DNA of 64,000 nt, from positions 516,001 through 580,000 of the forward strand of contig BRXU01000022.1 of assembly GCA_030267565.1 (NCBI GenBank), written 5' to 3'. Of this stretch, positions 1-11,400 are shown piece by piece (position 1 is the stretch's first letter; the number at the start of each line of letters is the position of its first letter). Source of the DNA: Pleodorina starrii (Eukaryota > Chlorophyta > Chlorophyceae > Chlamydomonadales > Volvocaceae). Below the pieces are notes generated by a model. The model had not been told where the DNA came from, did no database searches, and saw only the letters and a program-made list of their open reading frames with translations. The position numbers were made by a program, and so were the translations under genes.

Positions 1-3000
1 AGCGCGGCCATTCGGAGCCTGCGCCTGGCTCCAAAACTTGCGGACGCAGAAGCCGGGCTTCGCGCCTTCCTGCACCGACGGCGATGGCTGCGGACCGCTC
101 CTGACGCTCCGCTCCAGCTTGTCCGAGTGCCAGCAGTCCCGCCTTCGGCTCCCAGCGCATTCCCGCCACGGCCTCCATCCAGGCCTGTGCCCGCGGACAG
201 CAGCGCACTTGGCCACGATGCTGACAGCACCGGCCTTAGCAGCAGCAGCACCACCACCACCAGCCCCGACACAGCGTCCTTCTACATTCTTCGTGACGAC
301 CTGCTGCATCCAGTCCTCGGGGGCAACAAGGTGCGGCCCCGGACCTGGCTGGACCTGGCCTCCCCTTCCCTCCTCCCCTTTCCGCCTCCCCTTCCCTCCT
401 CCCCTTTCCGCCTCTCCTTCGCGCCTCCCCTTTCCGCCTCCCCTTCCCTCCTCCCCTTTCCGCCTCTCCTTCCCGCCTCCCCTTTCCGCCTCCCCTTCCC
501 TCCTCCCCTTTCCGCCTCTCCTTCCCTCCTCTCCTTCCCTCCTCCCCTTCCCTCCTCCCCTTCCCTCCTCCCCTTCCCTCCTCCCCTTTGCAACAGCAGC
601 CCAACCCACCCATCCTTCGCCGGCGCCGCCGGCTCGTAGCTGTTGCTGGTCATTCTCCTTTCCATTTGTCTTCGCTGTTGCCAATGCCATCCTCCCCATT
701 CAGACGACTTTGTTGTCGTGCAGGTTCGCAAGCTGGATGGACTGGTTCCGGAGCTGTTGGACGAGGGCGCCACGGACTTGGTGGGTGGCACAGAGTGCAC
801 GTGTGGGTGGATGGTTGGGTGCGGTGCGGTGCGGTGCGCTAGGTGGGTGGTTGCGTGCGCTAGGTGGGTGCGGTGCAAGGGCTGCTAGGTGTTATATCTT
901 TATCTGATGGCGCCTGTTATCAGAATGTCGGGCCGCCTGTACGTGGCTACGTGCTCGTCCCACCACCACCATCTGATGATGTACCGTACTTTCGGGTACC
1001 GGTACGGCCCTAGCGCAGCCAGTGCTGGGATGGGATGCGGAAGGGTGTTTGGTCCAGGGGGTGCCTAGGGTACGCCGTGTCGCAGAACCAGAGAGGAAGC
1101 CAGGCAGGCCCACCGATGCATGAGAATGGAGTAAGGTTGTTGTTTGTTTGTTGGTTGGTTGGTTTCGGAGCACCTAGCCGCGCTCGCTCGCTCGCTCGCT
1201 GGCTCCGCTCGGTCGTCGCAGGTGACGTGCGGTGGGGTGCAGAGCGCTCACTTGGCGGCGGTGGCAGTGGTGGCGGCGGAGGCGGGACTGCGCTCCCATC
1301 TGCTGGTGCGGGGGGAGCCGCCGCAGGTCAGTTGAGTGGGGTGGGTGGGCGGGTTGAGTGGATAAGTTAGCGGCGGGTAGGCGGCTGCGTGGCTGCACGC
1401 AGGTGCATGGGTGGGTGCGTGGGTGGGTGAGTGCGTGCATGTGCGTCGGTGGGCGGGCGGACAGATGGGGCAAACGGGTGGTGGGTGGTTTGCTGGGCGG
1501 TGGGGTGAACGTTTCTCATGCAGGCACGCCGTCAAATAAGGCCCCCCCGGACTTCACGTCCCCGTGCGTGTGTGTGTGTGCAGATGGCAAGATACGCTCC
1601 CCAACTGGAACACCCACACACATACACACATACACATACGTATCCCGCAGGTGCCCACGGGTTACCACCTCGTCACCCGAATGTACGGCACTGAGGTGTC
1701 GTACATCTCCCGAGCGGAGTATGCGGACCGTCAGGCCATGCTGCGCTCCCGGGCGGCGGCCGTGCGCTGCAGGGAGCCCAGCGCCCAGGTGCGGCCAAGG
1801 TGCCGAGTAATGGGATATGGGAGGGCGCGATAGATCGAGAGGGTGACGGTCGCGCTCTCGTCACGGTATCTGCATCCCACACACACACACACATACACAC
1901 ACAATACCGGTATTCGTGCTGATGAGCTGTTGGGTTGAGAATGGGGGAGGCGGGCCGCGGGGAGCTGCGGCGGGAAACGGGGGCACCGAGCAGGGGCTGC
2001 AGTGTTTGGGTGCGTCTTGGGTGCCAGCCTTGGGTGCCAGCTGAGCCACTGCCAATAACCAGTTGACCACCAAAACAGACTCCATTCGTGGTGAACTGTC
2101 CCTGTAATAATTCCACAAGCCCCATGGATCCGGCAACGAACGCTAACCCTGACTGCTGCCTTCTCAGTCTTCGTCGCAGTCGGTGAACACGGGCCTGCTG
2201 ATAAGGGTTACCCCGATACGGACATGTACCTGGGTTCGAATTAGGGTTCCTGGTACACGCACACGCACGCACGCACATCTTAACGTGTAACATAACGGTA
2301 AACGTGGCGGCATTCGATTCCTCCTCACACAGGTCTCCGTCGTGTCAGAGGGCGGCGGCGACCCTCCCGCGCTGCTGGGGCTGCTGCGCCTGGTGCACTG
2401 GATGGCGTACGTCACACACAGCTCCGGATGCGGATATTGCGATTATTATTTGGATCCCGCTGCGGATCCCGGCGGCTGCAGATCCGCGGCGGACGGAACG
2501 TTCCGAGCTGGTCACCGGGAAGAGGAGGAGGAGGGAGAGGAGGGGGAGGGAGAGGGAGAGCATGAAGCCAGGCGTGTTGGTGGTGGCGGTGGTGCTGCTG
2601 CCACTGCCGCTGCTGCTTCTGCTGGCTCTATCGCTGGGGGACCCGCGTCTCGAGTCTCCGCTGTACAGCGACTGCCGTACGCAACCACAACGCCGTACAA
2701 GGTGGTCGTGGATGCGGGCACGGGGACGACGGCCGTGGGTGCGTCTGTCTCCTCTTTGTGTGCGTGTGTGTGATGTTGCATGGATGCATGCAGTGCTGTT
2801 GTTTGGTTACGGTAGGCTGATCAACAGGGACAGCAACATGTTAGCTTCCATGTGGGCGGGCAGGTAAATTCTATATCATGCGCCGCAATCCGCCATTACG
2901 TATTACGCAAGATACCACTTTCCTCGTGCGCCTGTTGTTGCAAACACCACCGTGCCCCGCCCCCGCATCCCCCCTCCCCCCCGTGGATAACGTGGATAAC

Positions 3001-3386
3001 CCCGCCCTTCCTATCCAGGCTTGGCCCTGGGTATCGCCCTGCTGGGCCTCCCCTGGAGCGTGCATGCGGTGACACTGGCGGGCGACATGTCGTACTACGA
3101 ATCGCAGCAGGAGCAGCTTCTTCGCAGCTTCCTGGAGAGGTACGGCGATGAGCTGTTCGGCGGCTCCGACGGCGGTCAACACGCGGCGGCGGCCGATCTC
3201 GTCCTCCCGCGACGACAAGAAGTGGAGCCAACGCCAGTACCAGAACCTGCTGCAACCATGGCGGTGGCAGCGGCGGCGGCGGCGTCTGAGGTGGCGGCGT
3301 CTGAGGGCCCGGCGGCGGCGGCGACAGCCGGGGACGGGATGACGGCGGAGGTGGGGCGCAGGGCGTTGGCGGGTGCGCCTGACACA

Positions 3387-3418
<32 letters not shown>

Positions 3419-4434
3419 GCCGCTGCACTGGCTGCCCCGGGCGGTGCCCCGAAGGTTCGGCAAGGTGCTGGATGGAGAGATCGCGACGTGCAAACGGGTA
3501 GGACGGTGGTTGGTAGTTACAACCGTCGTGTATGGGGGTGGGTGCCTTGCTGCACGGGGGAAACGTCGTGGAAAATTGTGTGTGTGTGGTAAGGAGGTGC
3601 ACATTGGGGAGTGGGGGGCACAGATCGCTGCATCTCTCAGCAGAGCCGTGTGTGTATGTGTGTGTATGTGTGTGTATGGTGTTTCCCCAGGGACCTGCAG
3701 CCATCCAGTGACCCCCACCACAGCGCTAAGGACGTCCTTAGGGTCGACGGAGCCTGAGGCCCAGCCCAGCCAGCGTGTGCTCCTCCGCCCCCGGCCCCCT
3801 TCCTGTTATTGCCTGAACTATTTGTTTCTGTCAGAATGCCATTATAAAGAAGAAGTGTGGTCCCTTTGACACACACACACACACACGCTCGACCCGGCCG
3901 ACCCGGTTTCGCTTATGTACCCGGTTATGTACCCGCCTCCAGATCGCCCAAATGTGCGGCATTGCTCTGGATCCGATCTACAGCCTGGCGGCCTGGGAGC
4001 TGGCGTCTTCGGAGGCGGCTGCTGACGTGGCGGCAAGTGCTGCTGCTGACGTGGCGGCAAGTGCGGCTGCTGGTCACGTGGGGGGTGAGCAAGAGCTGCA
4101 GGGGGCAGTGCCCGCAGTACCCGCAGCCGGGGGCCGGGTGCTGAGCTCCGATGTGGGCGAGGGCGTGCGCCCCGCTGCTGGGGGTGTGCGGCCCGCAGGG
4201 CCGGTATGGACGGGGGGCGGGGCGCAATGCGGTGGCGGCTGCGGCTCTGGGTCACGTGCGGCTTCAGGTGGTGGTGGCAGGCATGAGGGGAATGGTGATG
4301 ACTCGCGGGTCGGTCGCACTGACGGAGGAAGGCGGAGGAAGGCGGCGCCCGTGGCCTCCCGTGTCGTGATGCTGCACGGCGGCGGCGCCCTGGGCCTTCA
4401 CGGCCTGGCACAGAGGTACCCGGGCGCGTTTTGA
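1..4434 (+). CDS. D-cysteine desulfhydrase / ACC deaminase-family PLP enzyme (5' partial)
   Basis: Exons 1-330, 724-780, 1222-1326, 1651-1788, 2333-2738, 3019-3497 and 3943-4434. All junction phases agree and the stop is TGA at 4432. The first exon is open from base 1, so the true start lies upstream. The family uses pyridoxal phosphate to split D-cysteine into pyruvate, ammonia and sulfide (or to deaminate ACC). The evidence is ordered family motifs. [13 protein letters not shown] carries the PLP-binding lysine, about residue 110 of the visible part, right at the exon 1 border. [39 protein letters not shown] (glycine-rich phosphate loop) and [10 protein letters not shown] near the end follow. 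Exons 5, 6 and 7 carry Gly/Ala/Glu-rich inserts that the family normally lacks, so the protein is longer than usual. D-cysteine desulfhydrase and ACC deaminase cannot be told apart here. The gene converges on TMTC downstream. Confidence 0.85.
357..590. repeat. CT-rich imperfect tandem repeat in intron 1 of the PLP enzyme gene
   Basis: Alternating CCTCCCCTTC, CCTCTCCTTC and CCCCTTTCCG blocks fill most of the first complete intron. The strand is almost purely pyrimidine. Open frames through it on either strand are artefacts of the repeat. Confidence 0.85.
2981..3004 (+). repeat. Doubled CGTGGATAAC motif
   Basis: CGTGGATAAC occurs twice in tandem, followed by C-rich sequence, just before the acceptor of exon 6 of the PLP enzyme gene. 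It is the short core of the repeat family at 37045. Confidence 0.5.
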
Positions 4435-5425
4435 CGGACCAGCTAGCAGCACCAGGTGCGCGGCGAGGGAGGGTGAGGGTGCGGGCGAGGGTGGGGGTGA
4501 GGCGCGGGGTGTGTGTATGAGGTGTATATGTTATTGTAGTCTGTATTCTCAATCTTGTCTTACCTAAGCCCGCCACGCAGCACGCGCCCACACACGCGGG
4601 ATGTGACCCCTTGTGACCCAGTACCGTAAATGAAGCGGGCAAGGGCGGACTCGGGTTGAGCCACAGCACCATAGAAGAGCCCATCCAGCACTCAATTGCT
4701 GCATCAAGTATTCATTCGATCATTCCATTTTGCAGATTCGGTATAGAGTTGTACGCGGATGGTGCAAACGCTTACGTACACAGCAGCTGAGCTCACAGCC
4801 GTCGCAACACGCCTGAACGAACCAAGCTGAGCCGTGCAGTATGTCTCGACGGGGACTCGGTTTGGGGAGTAGTGTGAACGCAGAGGCAGTGTGGGACTGC
4901 GAAGACCCATCCCGGTCTGGTCCTCAGCAGGCGTTCGGTTCTCATTTAGCCTCTCATTAAGGCACCAATAGTTGCCACATCTCTTCACAGCCCCGGTCAT
5001 TCACTGGTCGACTACACGCACATAATGGGCCGCGTGGGCGAAGTAACCAACCCGGCAGCAGCAGCAGCAGCAGCAGCTGGTTCCCCCCATTGCCGCGGCT
5101 TTCTGCGCCTTCCCCCCCCGGGGTCCGCTCGTTCCTCTCTGGACGACTCTGTCCTGTCTGCTGGCCCATAGTCCAAAGGTGCCCCTTTTCTATTGCCCTT
5201 GAGGTCGTCTCCGCTGCAGTGCGCACTGCATAGCCAAGCAACTGGCCCGCGGGTTCTGCCCGTCCGAGGGTACCGTCGAAAAAGAGGAGGTACCGCAGCG
5301 AAGGTACCTTCCGAGGGTCTGGAGCCCGTTGTAGCCTCAACCACACACCACGTACGGTAGCAGCTCGTGACTCATCAGACTCCGCCACCATTGGAACTAA
5401 CCGAAGCCCGCAACCGGGCTGCGTG
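4435..5425. other. Convergent intergenic spacer (PLP enzyme / TMTC)
   Basis: This spacer lies between two convergent stop codons and should hold both 3' untranslated regions. I found no exact TGTAA on the + strand or TTACA (its complement) in it, so neither cleavage site could be placed. A short CAG run (about 5055-5075) is the only repeat seen. No supported gene. Confidence 0.6.
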
Positions 5426-8400
5426 TTACTGCCTCTGCACCGCCGCGCACGGCGGCCGCCGCTGCCGCATCTCCGCCTCCACCGCCCGCGCCGCCGCTTG
5501 CTGCCGCGCCGCCTCCGCCTCGGCCCCCGCCGCCGCCGCCACTGCCGTCGCCGTCCTCCTCACCTCCAGCGCCTGGCCCCACAGCTCGCACTCCTTGCCT
5601 GCTGGGGGCCGCAGCCGCGCCGCGTCCTCCAGCGCCGCCGCGATGCCGGACAGCGCCTCGGGGAGCCCAAGCGGCGCCCGGCCGGAGGCCGCCAGACTGC
5701 GCACCCGGCCGCCGCCGCGAGCGCCCTGCTGCCCTCCTCCCCCTCCCCCTCCTCCCCCTCCTCCCTGGAGTGCCGGCAGCTGCTCGTTGAGCAACATCGC
5801 CGCCACGGAGAGGTGCACGCCCGCCTCCTGCATGCATATGTCGAGGCCGGCAAAGGGCTCATCAGCAAGGTACGGTATTTGCCAGAGGGCTGAAACAGGA
5901 ACACCAACGACCAACCCCTTGTGATCGTGAAGCCGCACGACGCGGCCGATGCCGCCGTGGGCCTTGGGCCTTCCTTCCCCCAACACAGGGATCAGGGTTC
6001 CGAGCTTCGGGTCTGCTCGTTAAACACGCCGTCTCCGTTCCTTCGCCGCGGTATATATCTTCTTTCTTATCCCCCCAAACACAAGCCCCAACCCACACGC
6101 CCTGCCCACAACGCGCAGTTTGCTTGGACCCGTCGTCGACCCCAACAAACACCCTCGCCACCCACACACCGCCATCATCTGTAAATCTCACAAGCCCGCC
6201 ACCACCGCACCACCTGCCCCCCTCCCCCCGGGGGGAGGCCCGGGCCCCGGCCTGAACGTGGATAACCTTCCCCCCCCCCGGGGCCACAGTTAGGACGGGT
6301 AGGTAGGTTGTGCGTACCTGGTTCCTGCCCACCGCCGCCAGCGTGCGGCCCCACTCGACTTGGAGCCAGGGGTCCTCCGGGTCGGTGGACTGGATGCTGT
6401 GGGACGAGGCGGAAGCCGGAGGAATGGAATGGAATGGAATGGAGGGAAGGAGTGGAATACATAGGGGGAGGGGCGCGGGGGGTTGGTGCGTGTGTCTAGC
6501 CAGGCGCGCGAATAGAATGGTGTCGCTGGGAGATACCGGGTAGACAGGGTCTCAAACCTACGGAGGAAGGGCGGATCTGAATCTCTGAAAGGCAAACTGC
6601 TGCACGCCGTGTTTGTTCTGTCGGTGCCGGCAGCAGCAGCAGCCGGTGCCTGACTGGACGGGGCGTGAAGGTCCGGTGGGGCTCAGGTGCGTGGGGCTTC
6701 GACTTGTGTGTGTGTGTGGCGCTGGGTGGGTCACACAGAGATCAGAAAAAGCAGTTTGCTTTTTTGCACTGTATGTATGTGCATGTTTCCATGACAAAGC
6801 ATGTTTACTTTGTCACGAAAACATCGATGCACATACACAGTGTCTCACTACGAAACACGCATGCACACAAAAGACCCTTCCAGGCTTCGTCTACCATAAC
6901 GAATGAGCTTCGCCTACGACAATGTACGGCAACTCACGCATGCATCAGGTGCATGTGCGGTGGTGTTGCCGCCGCCGCCGCCGCCGCCGCTCCAGCCCCT
7001 GCCGCCGCCACCATCGCCGCACCGCCGCCGCCGCCGGTCGCCACTGCACCCTCCCCCAATACGGTGGCAGACGACAGGCGACAGTACGGCAGCTCGTCCA
7101 ATTGCCGTACGTACTCGTACACAGCCGCCAGCACACGGGGCGAACTGAGGCGGCTGGGAGAGGCGGCTATGGCTCTGTAGACGGGCAGGCGGGCCTCCAG
7201 GCAGCGCAGGAGCGACTGCTGCTGTGGCTGCTGCTGCTGCGGCTGTGCCTGCGGCTGCTGCGGCTGTGCCTGCGGCTGCTGCGGTTGCGGCTGCTGCGGG
7301 TTCTGCTCCTCCCGCCCTCCCACCCGCTGCTGCTCCTGCTCCTGCTGCTGCTGCCGCAGCTGCTGCTGCTGCTGGCGCAGTGAATCCTGGCACCAGTGCA
7401 CCGCATTGTCAACATCCTGCGTGCACGCAGGGGTAAGAAAGGCAGGAAGGAGACACACACACTGAAACACGCCCCTCGCCGACCTGGCCTGGTTCCACTG
7501 CCCTCGAAATGTCATGAAGGCGTCACGCATGCGTGCGTCCGTCGATACAGCAATGTGGTCTCAATGTGGTCTCAATGCGGTCTCCCTCACTCCCTCACCC
7601 ATTCACTCACTCGCTCTCTCGCCCATTCCCTCCCTCCCTCCCTCCCTCCCTCACCCGGGTCGCCCCCAGCTGCGCCGCCATCAGTGCGGCTTGCTCCAAC
7701 ACCTCGCAGCTCTGACCCGTCTGGCCCAGCTCGGGGCGGCGCAGCAGCAGCAGGCCCCAGCGCTGATACGTGTGAGTGTGGGACAGCATGAGCGGACCCC
7801 CCGGGGGGCGGGGGCGGGGCCGCACGCAGTGGAGCAGTGCATGGGGAAGGGGCATCAGCGGCGGGGGGGCATTGAAGGTGCCGAAGTGCGGGTGTAGTAG
7901 TGGTGGTGGTGGTGGTGGTGGTGGTGGAGGTGGGGTGTCAGCCTGCTGGCTCCTGAGCATCCGCGGGATGTGCCCTTGCTGCTTACGGCGTTAATACCCG
8001 GATACTCAAAACGCCGAAGACGGACCGCAGCAGCCAAGCCGCCTCAAGAGACACGTGCATATGCTGTCGCACGTTGGATTGTACCCAGCCAGCCAGCCAG
8101 CTCGATCGAGAAATACACACGCGCGCATTCACACACGCACACACAAGACACGCATGGGCGTTACCTGCTGCCTTATTAAAATAGGGCTACGAGCTGACAC
8201 TCGAATGAGGCCCCCATAAAGGCTGGCAGGGAACGCAGGCGCGCACGTGTGTGTGCGTGTGTGCGTGCGTGCGCGCCTGTGTGCGCTAACGACCCCTTTC
8301 ATTCCCCCTCCCCCGCCGAAGCAGACATCCAGGGGGCCCTGACCCTCATCCACACCACCTCGCCCACCCACCTCGTGTGTCCCCGGCCCCCACACCTCCC

Positions 8401-11400
8401 CCACCTCCCCGCAGTCCGCAACCCATACATGGTCCCCAGGGGCCCGTTGGTTCGGCCCCACGCTCTTGGTTCGCCACCCTCACCGCCAGCGGCCCCGGGT
8501 CCCGCGGCTGCGCCGCGTGCAGGAAGCTGTAGATGGCGTTGAGTGCCTTGAGCGCCTCAGCAGCCACGTACTCGCAGTCCAGGGCCGCCTCCAGCTCGTC
8601 CACACCCGACTGGGGGTCACCTGCGCGATGGTGGGTGCAAGGGAAGGCGAGGCGAGGCGAGGCGAGGGAGTAAAAGGGAGTGATAAAAAGGAGCGGCGGC
8701 TGAAATGAATACTCGAGACCAAGGAGAATGCACAAGGGGCCGACGACGGGGATGTCGGAGAATGTCGAGCACAAACCGAGCCGAATGGTGCAGAGCAGAG
8801 CAGCCCCAGCAGAGGAGGGAAGGGGGAGGGCAGGGAGGGGAGGGGAGGGGAGGCGGGGACCGAGCGAGCGACCGAACGGTGCCCGCGTAAGGGAACGCAA
8901 AAAACCCGCGTGGGCGAGCGAGCGAGCAGCGGCGGCCCCCGCGCGGCGGCTCAGGGCTGTGGGCTCCGAACGACCCGCCGTGGGCCGGTCATCCCCTCGC
9001 GTGAGAGCAAGCCGCCTCCGAACCCCACCCCACCCCACCCCACCAAACCAAACCGAACCATCTTCCACCGGCCCGCCCAACATCCCTCCCACACATCCGA
9101 TCAGGAGGAGGAGGAGGAGGAGGAGGCAACTCTCGGGGAGGGGGAGCAGCCGTCGGCACACACACACACACGCACACGCACGCACTCCCCCCCCACATAC
9201 ACCCCACACACGCACGCACGCACACGCACACACCGCCCATGCACACACCCGAGTTGACCAGCGAGATCCCGATCCAGTAGTCCGGCTCGCAGTAGCCGGG
9301 CTCGATGGCCCTGGCCCGCCGGAAGTGGCTCAGCGCGGCTGCGTGGTCCCCTCGGCGGCGCTGCAGTATCCCCAGATTGAGCTGCACCTTGGCGCTGTCT
9401 GGACACACCTGCGGACAGACAGACAGGCGCGAGGTGAAGTACAGATACAGATACAGATGCAGATGCAGATGCAGATGGGGGGATGTTTAATTGAAGGTGG
9501 AGGAGGGGAGAGGAGGGGGGCAAGGGCGGGTTTCAGAGGCCAAGGGGGCGAGGAAGATGTGCGCGTTGGGAGGAGAGCATCAGGCGCGGCGACGGTAGGA
9601 TGACGATAGCAGGTAACCGCCGTCTGAAAGCGACTGACATCAGCGGGATCACATCCGGAGGGGGGAATCAATGGCATCAAGGGCATCTGCGCACGCCTCC
9701 GGACGGCCGTGCCGCATGCATACCCCTGCCATACCCTTGTCGTACCCGCCCTGCGGATTCGAACAGCGCCTCCTCCGACCGCCAGTCCCAGTTCCGCTGC
9801 CACGTACGAGCGGTGTACAGCGCGAGTACGGCAGCCATAAACGCGTACGTCAGCAGTTGCACGGCCCTTCGCGCGACCGATGCCGCCGCCGCCGCCGACG
9901 GCCCGCCACCGGTGCCGCCGACCGGAATCGCCTCCGATCGTCGGGAGCGAGCGGCCGCAGAGGTACCCGCCACCGCCGCTCGACCACCCCTGCGCCCATC
10001 GAAGGCGCCGCCGCCGCCGCCAAGCTCATTGCCGTGGACGTCCTCTGCCGCGGCGGCGGCGGGCGCAGGGGCCAAAGCACCATCCCGCGCCGCCGCCGGC
10101 GCCGCTGCCGCTGCTGCTGCCTGTCCCGCGCCGTCGTCGCCGCCTTCATCCGCCCAGAGCAGCACCATTGACAGCAGCTCCGAAACCAGCAGGCAATAGC
10201 CGATGGACGGAAAGTACAGCAGCCGCTCACCTGGGAGAGGGACAGAGGGGGACAGAGAAGGGTTTTAGAGGGGTTTGGGGTTTTGAACAAGAGAAGCGCC
10301 GGCGAGGCGCAACAAGCTGCGACCCACCCAGCCACCCACCAATGTAGGCCTCCACCTCATCCTCCGTCCGTCCGTCCTTTCCTCCTCCGCACCGCTCCTC
10401 TCTCGCGCTGCGTCAACCCACCCACCCACCACCAACTCGAACACACACATTCATTACCGGTATCACCAACCAACCCAACCACCCAACCACCATCCAACCA
10501 ACCAACGCCCATCGTTACTCAGATACCCACTCACGGACTCACCAATGAAGGTACCCACATAGAACAGCACATTGGAGGCGGGGAAGAAGGGCCCCACCAC
10601 CAGTCCCGACAACACCGCCAGCCGCCACCGAGCCGCCCACAGCCACCCAGGCTCGTCCTCCTGCGCCTTGGCCGCCACAACCACCTTCGTCGCCGCCGCC
10701 GCCGACGCCTTGGACGCACAGCCCCCCTCCGCAGCCCCAGCCACCTCCGCCTCCGCCTCCGCCGCCTCCGCCGCCGTCGCCACCTCCGCCGTCGCCGCCT
10801 CCGCCGTCGCCGCCTCCGCCGTCGCCGCCACCGTCGCCGCTGCGCTGCACCATGTGGCCAGCAGCCGCCACGGCCTCGCCGCCAGCGTCGCCGCCGCCAG
10901 GAGGCCGTACAGCGCCGCCGCCAGGACGACCCGCGGGTCGGTGGGTCGCGACAGCATCGGCACGCAGTCGAAGGACCAGTCAGCGGACAGGTGCTGCGGC
11001 CACAGCAGCAGCCCCGCGTATCGGGCGTGCAGGTGGCCGGTGGACAGCAGGCGCTCGAGGCGGGAGGAGGAGAAGGCGATGGGGTTCTCGACCTGGGGAA
11101 GGACAGGGGGGACAGGGGGAGGGGCAAAGGGGGCGAGGTGGAGGGGTTGGGGCGAGGAGGGCAAAAACGGGGGTACGGTGCTCGTCGCCTGATGCAGTGT
11201 CATCCTATTCGAGGGGCAATGGGCGATTGGGTGCGGTGTGGCCCAAGATCGGGCGCTGCTGGACCATGGAGCATGGGTGATGCTTTGCTGTTGAACGTCC
11301 GGTGGAGATTCTCCGGGAGCGCCGGACTGTCACCCACGCGGTCGTCCACGCTGTTTCCGCTCGCTAACGCCGCCTCCGTTCCTTCGCTGCGGTACCGTAT

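Noticed and set aside
236..878. Gly/Arg/Glu-rich minus-strand frames
   Set aside because: They are shadows of the CT-rich intron repeat of the PLP enzyme gene.
7616..7654. CCCT repeat resembling a telomere-like tract
   Set aside because: It is a plain (CCCT)n run in a TMTC intron, too short and of the wrong unit for algal telomeric repeat.
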